Source: Natrinema sp. CBA1119 (GTDB lineage: Archaea; Halobacteriota; Halobacteria; Halobacteriales; Natrialbaceae). Taken from it: a stretch of DNA of 64,000 nucleotides. The stretch's first letter is position 1, and each line of letters starts with the position of its first letter. Position numbers and translations under genes: made by a program. The notes below the pieces were generated by a model. That model worked only from the letters and a program-made list of their open reading frames with translations. It made no database searches and was not told where the DNA came from. Below are positions 56,432 through 64,000 of this stretch, piece by piece. The stretch covers positions 3,658,001-3,722,000 of the forward strand of contig NZ_PDBS01000001.1 of assembly GCF_002572525.1 (NCBI RefSeq), written 5' to 3'.

Positions 56432-57396
56432 GCTCCGACGGTGCGAACGACGGTGACGGTGCCGCCAAGGGACTCGAGGCGCTCGACGAGCAGCCGGCCG
56501 GCGAGCACACCGAGACGCCGGCTATCGACGAGGGGCGCTACCTGTACTGTCTCGTGCGGGCCGACGAGGACGCCGAACTCGAGACGACAGGCGTCGACGA
56601 TGAACCGGTCTCGATCGTCACTGAAAACGGAATCAGTGCCGTCGTCCACGCGTGTGACGGCATCTACGACTCGGCGGACCTCACACAGATCCGCCGCTGG
56701 CTCGTCCGCCACCAGACGGTCGTCGACGAGGCGGGGCAGGCCTTCGGAACGCCGATCCCGTTCCAGTTCGACACGATTCTGCGCGGCGACGACGCCGCCG
56801 TCCGCAAGTGGCTCCGCGAGGAGTCCGAGACCCTCGAGCGCGCCCTCTCTGGGCTGGCCGACCACTGGGAGTACCGCGTCGAAGTGGTCGAAGTCGATCC
56901 GATCAGCGACGAGGCGCTGATCGAGCGCGACGAACGGCTGCGCGAACTGGACGAGCAGATCGGCGGCTCCGGGGAGGGAACGGCCTTCCTGCTCGAGAAG
57001 CAGTTCGACCAGCGGCTGACTGAACTCCGAGCCGCACGACGGGAATCGCTGACCGCCGACCTCGAGGAGCGACTGGCCGCAAAATCACGGGAAGTCCACG
57101 CGCTCGAGCGATCCCCGAGCGCGAAACTCTCGAACGACATAACCGACACCGAGTCGGAAACGGTCGGAGACTCGAGCGACGGATCGGACGAGTCCAGTGA
57201 CGGCGAAACCCTCTGTCGGCTCACGGTGCTGGCCCACGAGGACGACGAGGAAGCCATCGGCTCGATACTCGACGACGTGGCGGCGAACGACGGACTCGAG
57301 GTCAGGTTCACGGGACCGTGGCCGCCGTACACGTTCGCACCGGAACTCGGCGGTGACGGGACCGCCGCGGACGAGCGGGCGAATCCACAGCCATGA
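56428..57396 (+). CDS. gvpL: Gas vesicle protein GvpL
   Basis: 322 residues, GvpF/GvpL family. The N-terminal domain starts [15 protein letters not shown] after a disordered leader of about 35 residues; the C-terminal part ends [14 protein letters not shown], the mark of the family. An acidic insert ([21 protein letters not shown]) interrupts the last third. GTG start with GGAGGTGA seven bases before it. GvpL binds many Gvp proteins in Halobacterium. Confidence 0.93.
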   Translation: MSSDGANDGDGAAKGLEALDEQPAGEHTETPAIDEGRYLYCLVRADEDAELETTGVDDEPVSIVTENGISAVVHACDGIYDSADLTQIRRWLVRHQTVVDEAGQAFGTPIPFQFDTILRGDDAAVRKWLREESETLERALSGLADHWEYRVEVVEVDPISDEALIERDERLRELDEQIGGSGEGTAFLLEKQFDQRLTELRAARRESLTADLEERLAAKSREVHALERSPSAKLSNDITDTESETVGDSSDGSDESSDGETLCRLTVLAHEDDEEAIGSILDDVAANDGLEVRFTGPWPPYTFAPELGGDGTAADERANPQP

Positions 57397-57710
57397 GACC
57401 GCAAAAGAACGACGATGCGCTCGTCGACGTGCTCGACGTGTTGCTCAGAGACGGTGCGATCCTCCGCGCGGACGTGATCGTCTCCGTCGCGGATATTCCG
57501 CTGGTCGGGATCAAGCTCACGGCGGCCATCGCCGGCATGGAGACGATGACGGAGTACGGCCTCTTCGAAGAGTGGGACGCCACCCGCCGGAATGCGGCAG
57601 TCAGCCGACGCCAGTACGATCGGTCGGAACTCGACGAGGACTCGTTCGACGAACTCGGTGTCGGTCGCTCCCACGAGGACGCCGAACCCGGAGACGAGCC
57701 GTCGAGTTGA
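57393..57710 (+). CDS. gvpM: Gas vesicle protein GvpM
   Basis: 105 residues. A GvpA-like domain (ALVDVLDVLLRDGAILRADVIVSVADIPLVGIKLTAAIAGMETM, in order) is followed by a short polar tail. GvpM is a minor GvpA paralogue needed early in assembly. It overlaps gvpL by 4 bases and is the last gene of the rightward operon. Confidence 0.93.
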   Translation: MRPQKNDDALVDVLDVLLRDGAILRADVIVSVADIPLVGIKLTAAIAGMETMTEYGLFEEWDATRRNAAVSRRQYDRSELDEDSFDELGVGRSHEDAEPGDEPSS

Positions 57711-57899
57711 CTGCGGGCTCGAGACTGTCGACTCGAGACTGCTGACAGGAGAGGGACGATCGACGAAGCGATGACGTGCCGATCGAACGGAGCGACGACG
57801 TGCCGATGCAATCGACGGAGAGAGAAACGGCGCTACTGCACTGTACCCGTCCGACCCAGTTCGGTTCCTTCGTTTCCGTTCCCCTCGAGAGGGGGACGG

Positions 57900-58121
57900 T
57901 CAGGCGTACTTTGGACGTTCGGTCGTGTGCTCGACCTCGCCAGTGACGGTCTCTTCCTCGCTATCGTCGTCGTAGACGTACTGCCCGGTCGCCCCACACA
58001 GGGTGCACTCGTACGTCTCGGAGATCTCGTTTATCATCTCGCCGTCCTCGAAGTAGACGCGACTCTGCGTGATCTGCAGGAACTGGGCGGTCTCGCAGTT
58101 AGTGCAGGTGATCATACTCAT
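57900..58121 (-). CDS. Small zinc-ribbon-like protein
   Basis: 73 residues. Two Cys pairs (MITCTNCETAQ and YECTLCGATG) about 33 residues apart can bind one zinc ion; the C-terminus is acidic. Small two-CxxC proteins are frequent in haloarchaea and mostly unstudied. It is convergent with the gvpF-M operon, so a gas vesicle role is not implied. Confidence 0.7.
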   Translation of the reverse strand: MSMITCTNCETAQFLQITQSRVYFEDGEMINEISETYECTLCGATGQYVYDDDSEEETVTGEVEHTTERPKYA

Positions 58122-58505
58122 TTGATGGCCAGCACCAGATGTAGTTATCCGGCTTGTAACCGAAAGGCAAAGACGACTATGAGGGTCTTACCCACCGACC
58201 GCTATCGAACGGGGATCCGGGCGACTCGCCCCGTCGTTCGCGGCCGATCGAGCGAGAGTAACTGTTTCGTACCCCGGGACGGAGGCGGGATCGTCCCGAT
58301 AGCTCGACGACGAGCATACCGTCGAAAAGCCGCTTTTCCAGCCGTAATGAAACGGTTATCGTCTCACTTATCGAGGTGAAACCGAGCGACAACGACCGGT
58401 GCGGAAAGGCGATTCGAGGTCGAGGGAAGCGCGACCGGTTTGCGCCGACGGACGCACCGATCGATACGGTAGCGGAGGGGCAATCATCGGTCGACGGAGA
58501 TTCGA
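58122..58505. other. Intergenic region, no gene seen
   Basis: About 380 bases. The first part must carry the promoter of the zinc-ribbon gene (GGATAACTAC on the minus strand is a candidate). I see no repeat, RNA gene or convincing frame in the rest. Confidence 0.4.
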
Positions 58506-59516
58506 TTATCGATCGACGGAGACCCGATCACCGGTTCGAGCCGCCTCGTAAGCCGCTTCGGTCAGCGCCGTCACCCGGAGCGCGTCGTGGACCGTCGCCG
58601 GCGGCTCGGTTCCGTTTCTGACGCTCTCGAGGAACGCGTCAGCCCGGGTCTGTTCGTCGCGGGGGTCGATGTAGGGAACGTACTCCCCGGCGTCGGGATC
58701 GATTTCGACGACTTTTCGAGACCCCCACTGCGTTCCCTCGAGGTAGATCGCACCCTCACCGTCCCAGAGGTGGATATGCTCGCGGACCGACGGCGCGTCG
58801 CCGTGAAACGAAAACGTGCCCGTCGCACCGTTTTCGAACCGAACGTCGAGGTGAGCGCGGCGGTCGACTCGCTGCTCGTCGTCGTGAAACGCCATGCTCG
58901 CGGCGACGGACGCCGGCTCGAGGCCGGTTGTCCAGAGAACACCGTCGAGGACGTGGCTGCCGGTATCGTAGAGAAAGCCGCCCCCGGACAGATCGGGATC
59001 GAGCCGCCAGGTCCCTCGCGAATCGTCGATCCACCCCTGCGTGATCGAGGCGGTCAGCCACTCCGGTTTCCGGTCGGCGAACCGGTCGCGCGCCGTTCGA
59101 AACGCCGTCTGAAGGTGGCGCTGGTAGCCGACCATCACGGTCCGATCGCTTCGATCGACTCGATCCGCGAGGTCGCGGGCCCGCTCGAGGTCGGTCGTCA
59201 GCGGTTTGTCGCAGTAGACGTGGTGGCCCCGCTCGAGGGCGGCGACGACTTGCTCGTAATGGAGGGTGTGGGGCGTCCCGACGAGCACTGCGTCGAGAGA
59301 CGCCTCCGCGAGCATCGCCTCGTACTCGGCGTATTGCTGATCTGCGGACACGCCGAACCCGCGGCCAACCTCGTCGCGGAGCGCCGCATCGAGATCGCAG
59401 ACCGCGCGGACGGTCGCGTCAGGGTGACGGTGAAACTGGCCACCGACGGTGGTTCCGATGTAGCCCAGTCCGACGATACCGATCCGGATCGGCCGCGATC
59501 CGTCGTCATCACTCAT
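58506..59516 (-). CDS. Gfo/Idh/MocA-family oxidoreductase
   Basis: 336 residues, NAD(P)-dependent sugar or polyol oxidoreductase. The Rossmann motif is RIGIVGLGYIGTTVGGQF, the catalytic Lys is in HHVYCDKPLTTD, and the substrate-domain signature is GGGFLYDTGSHVLDGVLW (Asp and His). The substrate is unknown. ATG 59516 gives the normal N-terminus; the frame upstream is Arg-rich and unlike protein. Confidence 0.88.
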   Translation of the reverse strand: MSDDDGSRPIRIGIVGLGYIGTTVGGQFHRHPDATVRAVCDLDAALRDEVGRGFGVSADQQYAEYEAMLAEASLDAVLVGTPHTLHYEQVVAALERGHHVYCDKPLTTDLERARDLADRVDRSDRTVMVGYQRHLQTAFRTARDRFADRKPEWLTASITQGWIDDSRGTWRLDPDLSGGGFLYDTGSHVLDGVLWTTGLEPASVAASMAFHDDEQRVDRRAHLDVRFENGATGTFSFHGDAPSVREHIHLWDGEGAIYLEGTQWGSRKVVEIDPDAGEYVPYIDPRDEQTRADAFLESVRNGTEPPATVHDALRVTALTEAAYEAARTGDRVSVDR

Positions 59517-60062
59517 ACGATCCCGTACGGGCTGCAGTCCCATCCCTCTGGAGGCGTCGCAAGCAAGTATCTCCACCCGATCGACCATTCGAGTCCGATC
59601 TCGAGACGGGCGAGGGTTCGACCGATCCGCTACTCGAGTCCGTTCGTCCACGCAGGTCCGTTCCGTTCGTCAACGCGAGCGAGTACCAACGGCCGGGGTG
59701 TACCAACCGGTAGCAGGGTGCTACGATCGGAGTAGACGGTGCCTGCGTTCGGTTCGGAGTCGCTACCGGGAGCCAAGCGGATGCATAACAATGGGTAACA
59801 CGTGCAACGTTCGACCTGCGGGGTTGTAACTCCCCGCCGGGTACGCGCTCGGCCCATCTGTGCGCTGACCAGCCGATTGCGTGCGTTCGTGCCCGGATCG
59901 CTCGGACGTGGACTCGCCCCCGCTTCGAGTACGCTCATGTCTCTCACGCCCAGGGCGGTTCCCGCCCGCCCGGGTTTCACGATACGCAAACCGGATAGCC
60001 GCAGCTCTCGGGGACGGAGCCCAGCAGTGAAAAACGAGCGGGACGATGATCCCAGTTCGCGC
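59517..60062. other. Intergenic region, no gene seen
   Basis: About 550 bases between two leftward enzyme genes. Apart from a small imperfect hairpin near 59818-59840 (GCGGGG-TTGTAA-CTCCCCGC) I see nothing supportable. Confidence 0.4.
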
Positions 60063-61124
60063 TCAGAACTCGGTGATGACCGGAATGCCGACCGTTCCGT
60101 AGTCGTCCATCGAGGCGAGCGTCTCGGGAGCCTCCTCGAGCGACAGTGTCTCGCCGATGATCTTGTCTGGCTCGAGGGTGCCCTGTGCGATCAGGTTAAA
60201 CAGTTCCTCGTAGCGGACCAGCGGCATCCCGAAGGAGCCGTGGAAGTCGATCTCCTGCATCGTCATGATGTCGACGGGGAGTTCGATCTGGCCCTCCTCC
60301 TCGCCGGTCGTCAGTCCGACCTGCACGTGGCTACCCCGCGTGCCGAGGCTGTTGACCGAGTTCTTGCAGGTATCGGCGACGCCCAGTGCGTCGATCGAGA
60401 CATCGGCACCGCCGTCCGTGATGGCCTGGACCGCCTGGGCCGAACTGTCGACTTCCGTCACGTTGACCGTCTCCCGGGCACCGAGTTCCTCGGCGCGCTC
60501 GAGTTTGTCGTCGACGAGGTCGATCGCGATCGGGTGGGCACCCAGCGCGTCCGCGATGTGGATCGCCGAGAGGCCGACGCCGCCACAACCGTGGATGGCG
60601 ACCCAGTCGCCGGGTCGAAGGTCGGCCCGGTCGGCCAGCGCGTGGTAGGCCGTCATGAACCGGCAGCCGAGACCCGCCATCTCCGCGAAACCGACATCGT
60701 CGGGGAGTTTCACGCAGTTGAAGTCGGCTTCCCGAACGGGGAACGCCTCCGCGAACGCGCCCTGTGAGTACTCCGACAGACCAAGCGGAAGCACCGTCTC
60801 GCAGTTGTTCGCCCGACCCTCGCGGCAGTGTGGACAGGTGCCGTCGCCCAGGTGGAACGGCACCGCGACGCGGTCGCCTTCCTCGAGGGTCTCGACGTCG
60901 CTTCCGACCGCCGAAACGACGCCGGCGGGCTCGTGGCCGAGGATCTGTCCTTCCGGGACGCCCGCGCCGATCCAGCTCCAGTCGCCCTGCCAGGCGTGCC
61001 AGTCGCTTCGACAGATCCCACACGCTTCTGTCTCGACGATTACCTGATCGGCTCCCGGCTCCGGATAGTCGACGTCTTTGACCGTCAGCGGTTCCCCATG
61101 TTCTTCGAGTACGGCTGCTCGCAT
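60063..61124 (-). CDS. adh: Zinc-dependent alcohol dehydrogenase
   Basis: 353 residues, medium-chain dehydrogenase. The catalytic zinc site includes Cys in TEACGICRSDWHAW and the pair in LGHEPAGVV; the structural zinc loop is DGTCPHCREGRANNC, which has three of the usual four Cys. The NAD-binding motif is HGCGGVGLSAIHIA. The substrate is not known; relatives act on short alcohols or sugars. TTTTATACTC about 25 bases upstream supports ATG 61124. Confidence 0.9.
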   Translation of the reverse strand: MRAAVLEEHGEPLTVKDVDYPEPGADQVIVETEACGICRSDWHAWQGDWSWIGAGVPEGQILGHEPAGVVSAVGSDVETLEEGDRVAVPFHLGDGTCPHCREGRANNCETVLPLGLSEYSQGAFAEAFPVREADFNCVKLPDDVGFAEMAGLGCRFMTAYHALADRADLRPGDWVAIHGCGGVGLSAIHIADALGAHPIAIDLVDDKLERAEELGARETVNVTEVDSSAQAVQAITDGGADVSIDALGVADTCKNSVNSLGTRGSHVQVGLTTGEEEGQIELPVDIMTMQEIDFHGSFGMPLVRYEELFNLIAQGTLEPDKIIGETLSLEEAPETLASMDDYGTVGIPVITEF

Positions 61125-62326
61125 GTTCCAACGGTAGTGGCAGCGAGTATAAAAGTGTAGGCGGTACGCTATCCAGTTGTCAGAAACTATCCGTGAGTTG
61201 TTTCCCGTTGTACAATTGGATTGGGCCGGGAATCCAGCCGAACCCCCTCGATACCAATCGGTGGCGAACAGATCTCGACAACGGGACACAGATGTACAGT
61301 GAAGTTGAAACGATATCGGTACGGGACGGAACGGTCCTTCGAATCGGACGAATCGCTTCGAGGAGCCGATCGCTATCGTACTGGCCCTCGAAAGCGTTGA
61401 CCCGAATACCCTATTCTGAATGATTATCTATTAAAATATGAAAGTTATTATATATTTGTTCGGCCGATGTGGTGGCAATCACAGAAGTTCGCACGATAGA
61501 GGGGAGAAAAAGACGAAACAAGCCGATTTGAGCTCAAAACCAATGCCACTCAGCGATAACGCCGACAGCACGAGGAATCAATGAATTGGGAATGGACCTC
61601 CGAACTGGTAGCCCCTGAATTGGCCCTAAATGGCCGCTAACAGCATATTACGGCGGAGCGTCTGTGATCAAAAACACCAAACTCGATATTATAACAATAA
61701 TAGTATCTTATCAGAGAAGTGTCGATATTCTATTATAGAAGTTGATCGGATCTCCTCAGGATCGATCGGTCGTTGCGGTCGCCCACTGTAACTTACAGCA
61801 CTATGTCTGTAATCGGAATATCGCCGGCACCGGGTAGCGATCGATGGTTCGACTGGAAACCGCGTTCTCAACCGGTTATGAGCCGTCTGATGGCCATCGT
61901 TCGTCCGGACACGTTCTCGTTTCAACGAACTCTCCAGAAGTTATGTGATAACGACAAAAATGGGTAGATGCGGGGTTTCGACCGAAACAATCACCCACGC
62001 GTACGAATAGTTCCCGTACCGTTTTCAGGCGATGCCCTCATCGGTCAGGGAATCGGCGTTCGCGGTCGTTCATTTGTGTCTGCTGGAGTACTACACCGAT
62101 CCCAACGTCGAGAAACATGCGTAGGGTAGTTCGGTATCGGCGAACGGTTTTCTTGAACGGATCGACGGCGGAATCGATCAGTCGGCCCGTTCTCGAGCCG
62201 TCCGCCGGCGGTGCGGTCGAAACCCTCTCCTCGGCCGCGACGACCATACGTCGTCGCGGCCGGATTCCCGCGGTCGTCACACGTTGCCATCGGTCATTTT
62301 TTATCAGATCGCGATATAGAACCGGT
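61125..62326. other. Long region without a supported gene
   Basis: About 1.2 kb. It begins with the adh promoter. From about 61420 to 61760 the DNA is markedly AT-rich (runs such as TTATTATATATTTG), unlike the rest of the window. Short frames exist on both strands but none shows a family or halophile composition. It ends with the promoter of the next gene (TTTTTTATC, about 62297-62305). It may be the scar of a lost element. Confidence 0.5.
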
Positions 62327-63400
62327 ATGCGCGACTGGATCGATACCTACGAGGAGCGAGCGTGGCAGACGACAGAAAGCGGGACCGTCAGATACGCTCT
62401 GATCGGCCTAGGGTGGTGGACCATCGACGTCGCACTGCCGGCGATCGAATCGTCCGATCTGGGCGAGGTGTCGGTACTCGTCAGCGGCTCGACCGACAAG
62501 GCGACGCGACTCGCCGACGAGAACGACGTCGCGAGCGGAATCAGCTACGACGAGTTCCACGACGGTGCGGCCGTCGACGAGTACGACGCCGTCTACGTGG
62601 GAACGCCGAATGCCTTCCACCTCGAGTACGCCGAGACCGCGGCCGAACTGGACAAGGCGGTCCTCTGTGAAAAGCCGATGGAGGCGACCGTCGAGCGCGC
62701 CGAGGCGATGGTGGAGACCTGTGACGCCGCGGACGTGCCGTTGATGATCGCTTATCGTATGCAGACCGATCCGGCAGTGCAACGGGCCCGCGAGTTGATC
62801 GCCGACGGCTTCCTCGGGGAGCCAGTGTCCGTCTACGGTCACAACACCCAGTCGCTGCTCGAGATGATTCCCGACCCCGACCAATGGCGGCTCGACGCCG
62901 ACCTGAGCGGGTACGGTACCTCGGTGATGGACCTGGGAATCTATTCGATCAACACGACTCGATTCCTGCTCCGACGCGACCCCGTCAGCGTGCAGGCCGA
63001 GATGGTCTCGAGCCACGAGGCATTCGCCGACGTCCCGGACGAGCGGTCTTCGTCGCTGCTGATCTTTGAAGACGACGTGCAGATGATCTCGACCTCGAGC
63101 CAGCACGCCCACGAAGACACGCACCTCAAGATCACGGGAACCGAGGGACGAATCGAGCTCCGGCCGGCGTTCCACGGGGAGTGCTCGCTGCACCTCTCGC
63201 GCGGCGACGTGTCGGTCACGGTCGAGCACGGAAGCTTCGACGCGGAGCGCGAGATGGAAGAGGAGTTCGACTACTTCGCGGACCGCCTCCTCGGCGACGG
63301 CGACCTCTATCCGGACGGTCGACACGGCTTGCAGGACATGCGTATCATCGAAGCGCTCCACGACTCCGCGGAACGAGGTGAACCGGTCGCGCTCGAGTAG
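62327..63400 (+). CDS. Gfo/Idh/MocA oxidoreductase, xylose-dehydrogenase-like
   Basis: 357 residues. It begins MRDWIDTYEERAW and has the Rossmann motif ALIGLGWWTIDVALPAI, catalytic Lys in AVLCEKPMEATVERAE, MIAYRMQTDPAVQRA and DPDQWRLDADLSGYGTSVMDLGIYSINTTRFLL (in order). This pattern closely follows the haloarchaeal D-xylose dehydrogenase (XacA/Gfo6 group) as I remember it, so oxidation of a pentose or hexose with NADP is likely. TTTTTTATC about 25 bases upstream supports the start. Confidence 0.85.
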   Translation: MRDWIDTYEERAWQTTESGTVRYALIGLGWWTIDVALPAIESSDLGEVSVLVSGSTDKATRLADENDVASGISYDEFHDGAAVDEYDAVYVGTPNAFHLEYAETAAELDKAVLCEKPMEATVERAEAMVETCDAADVPLMIAYRMQTDPAVQRARELIADGFLGEPVSVYGHNTQSLLEMIPDPDQWRLDADLSGYGTSVMDLGIYSINTTRFLLRRDPVSVQAEMVSSHEAFADVPDERSSSLLIFEDDVQMISTSSQHAHEDTHLKITGTEGRIELRPAFHGECSLHLSRGDVSVTVEHGSFDAEREMEEEFDYFADRLLGDGDLYPDGRHGLQDMRIIEALHDSAERGEPVALE

Positions 63401-63426
63401 ACTGACGACGGGAACCAGTCCGCCGA

Positions 63427-63483
63427 TCAGGACTCGTCGACTTGTGCGTCGACCGTCGCCACGGCCGCGAGGTTCACGATGTC
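63427..63483 (-). repeat. Duplicated scrap of the malic enzyme 3' end
   Basis: Read on the minus strand this gives DIVNLAAVATVDAQVDES and a stop, almost the same as the true C-terminus of the gene at 63629 (DIVNLAAVASVDAQEE). It lies about 145 bases downstream of the real stop in the gene direction. It seems to be a partial duplication or the remains of a second copy. Confidence 0.75.
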
Positions 63484-63628
63484 GCATGGACCTTTTTCCA
63501 CTCGGGTTCGTTCGCTTCGGCGCGGTTCTCACTCACTCCGTTCGATTCGAACCGCCCATCGCTCCTTCACCGCTCGTGCAAAAATCTCCACCAAAAAACC
63601 GCTCACTCCCCGTGGTCGCTCGCGGAAG

Positions 63629-64000
63629 CTACTCCTCCTGCGCGTCGACCGACGCCACGGCCGCGAGGTTCACGATATCCTTGACCTCGTCGCCCCGCTG
63701 AAGGACGTGAACCGGCTCGTCCATGCCGACCAGCATCGGTCCGATGGCGTCGGCCCCGCCGAGTCGCTGAAGCAGCTTGTAGCCGATGTTACCGGCCTCA
63801 AGGTTCGGGAAGACCAGCACGTTCGCCGGTTTCTCGAGGTCGCTGAACTCGTAGGTTCCGGTCAACATCTCCTCGACGACGGCGGTGTCGGCCTGCATCT
63901 CCCCGTCGACGGGGAAGTCGACAGCGGGATCGGCACGGAGCCGACGGGCCGCTTCGCGAGGTTTCCGCGTCCCGTCGTTGTCGACGCTGCCGAAGTCCGA
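63629..64000 (-). CDS. NADP-malic enzyme, C-terminal part (phosphotransacetylase-like domain), partial
   Basis: The last 123 codons of a gene that runs off the right edge. The sequence EKPANVLVFPNLEAGNIGYKLLQRLGGADAIGPMLVGMDEPVHVLQRGDEVKDIVNLAAVA (in order) is the C-terminal phosphotransacetylase-type domain found at the end of large malic enzymes. A free-standing phosphate acetyltransferase is the alternative, since the N-terminal part is not visible. The frame is open to the last base. Confidence 0.8.
   Translation of the reverse strand, partial: SDFGSVDNDGTRKPREAARRLRADPAVDFPVDGEMQADTAVVEEMLTGTYEFSDLEKPANVLVFPNLEAGNIGYKLLQRLGGADAIGPMLVGMDEPVHVLQRGDEVKDIVNLAAVASVDAQEE

Noticed and set aside
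59802-60767. 321-codon plus-strand frame
   Set aside because: It lies mostly opposite the zinc alcohol dehydrogenase, whose motifs are clear.
61773-61967. 64-codon frame in the AT-rich desert
   Set aside because: The start is uncertain, no family is recognised and the composition is not acidic; not enough support.
1-64000. CRISPR array or cas genes
   Set aside because: No regularly spaced repeats of 25-40 bases and no Cas protein were seen; TnpB is the only Cas12-related protein.

Overview
The window is chromosomal DNA of an extremely halophilic archaeon (class Halobacteria). The evidence is strongly acidic proteins, many leaderless genes with a TATA-like box about 25-30 bases before the start, an archaeal S9/S13 ribosomal-RNA polymerase operon, TFB, CDC48, aCPSF1, NucS, haloarchaeal glucose dehydrogenase and GfcR, and a haloarchaeal gas vesicle cluster. 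The style fits the Natrialbales (Natrinema/Haloterrigena-like), but I cannot prove the genus.

Layout. 1-6251 (minus strand): information-processing operon uS13-uS4-uS11-Rpo3-tRNA-Leu-eL18-uL13-uS9-Rpo10-Rpo6-enolase-uS2, with tRNA-Ser at its head. 6544-7916: a TnpB (IS200/IS605-type) element with an overlapping candidate guide-RNA region. 7971-15406: moaA, rtcB and archease, a GNAT, the overlapping priS-gins51 pair and a BCP peroxiredoxin. 15639-17222: an intact IS66 element with an 8-bp target duplication. 17570-27588: CDC48 with a small Hsp20-like partner, alpha/beta hydrolase, panB, HAD phosphatase, acyl-CoA dehydrogenase, DHDPS-family aldolase, Bat-type regulator and a large HAD protein. 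27796-29576: glucose dehydrogenase overlapping gfcR. 29649-40398: TFB, RNase HI, PadR regulator, pyrophosphatase, an alkaline-phosphatase-superfamily protein, Nth, BluB and aCPSF1 (FttA). 40399-49691: a MITE-like palindrome, a Tat lipoprotein, NucS, PEBP-like protein, GNAT, MutS, a membrane-bound dual winged-helix protein and a CHY zinc-finger protein. 50674-57710: divergent gas vesicle cluster gvpA-N-O (minus) and gvpF-G-H-[I]-J-K-L-M (plus), without gvpC, gvpD or gvpE. 57900-64000: a zinc-ribbon protein, two Gfo/Idh/MocA oxidoreductases (one xylose-dehydrogenase-like), a zinc alcohol dehydrogenase, and the 3' end of malic enzyme running off the window.

How the parts work together. The left operon couples ribosome and RNA polymerase synthesis. 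rtcB and archease form an RNA-ligation pair; priS and gins51 belong to the replisome; NucS, MutS and Nth are DNA-repair proteins. gdh and gfcR link the first step of glucose breakdown to its regulator. The gvp genes are probably enough to build gas vesicle shells but lack the usual local regulators. The most unusual items are the GvpO with an added zinc knuckle, the long acidic protein at the gvpI position, the membrane-anchored regulator with a sequon-rich stalk, the tandem hairpins between bluB and fttA, the promoter inverted repeat ahead of gdh-gfcR, and a duplicated scrap of the malic enzyme 3' end.
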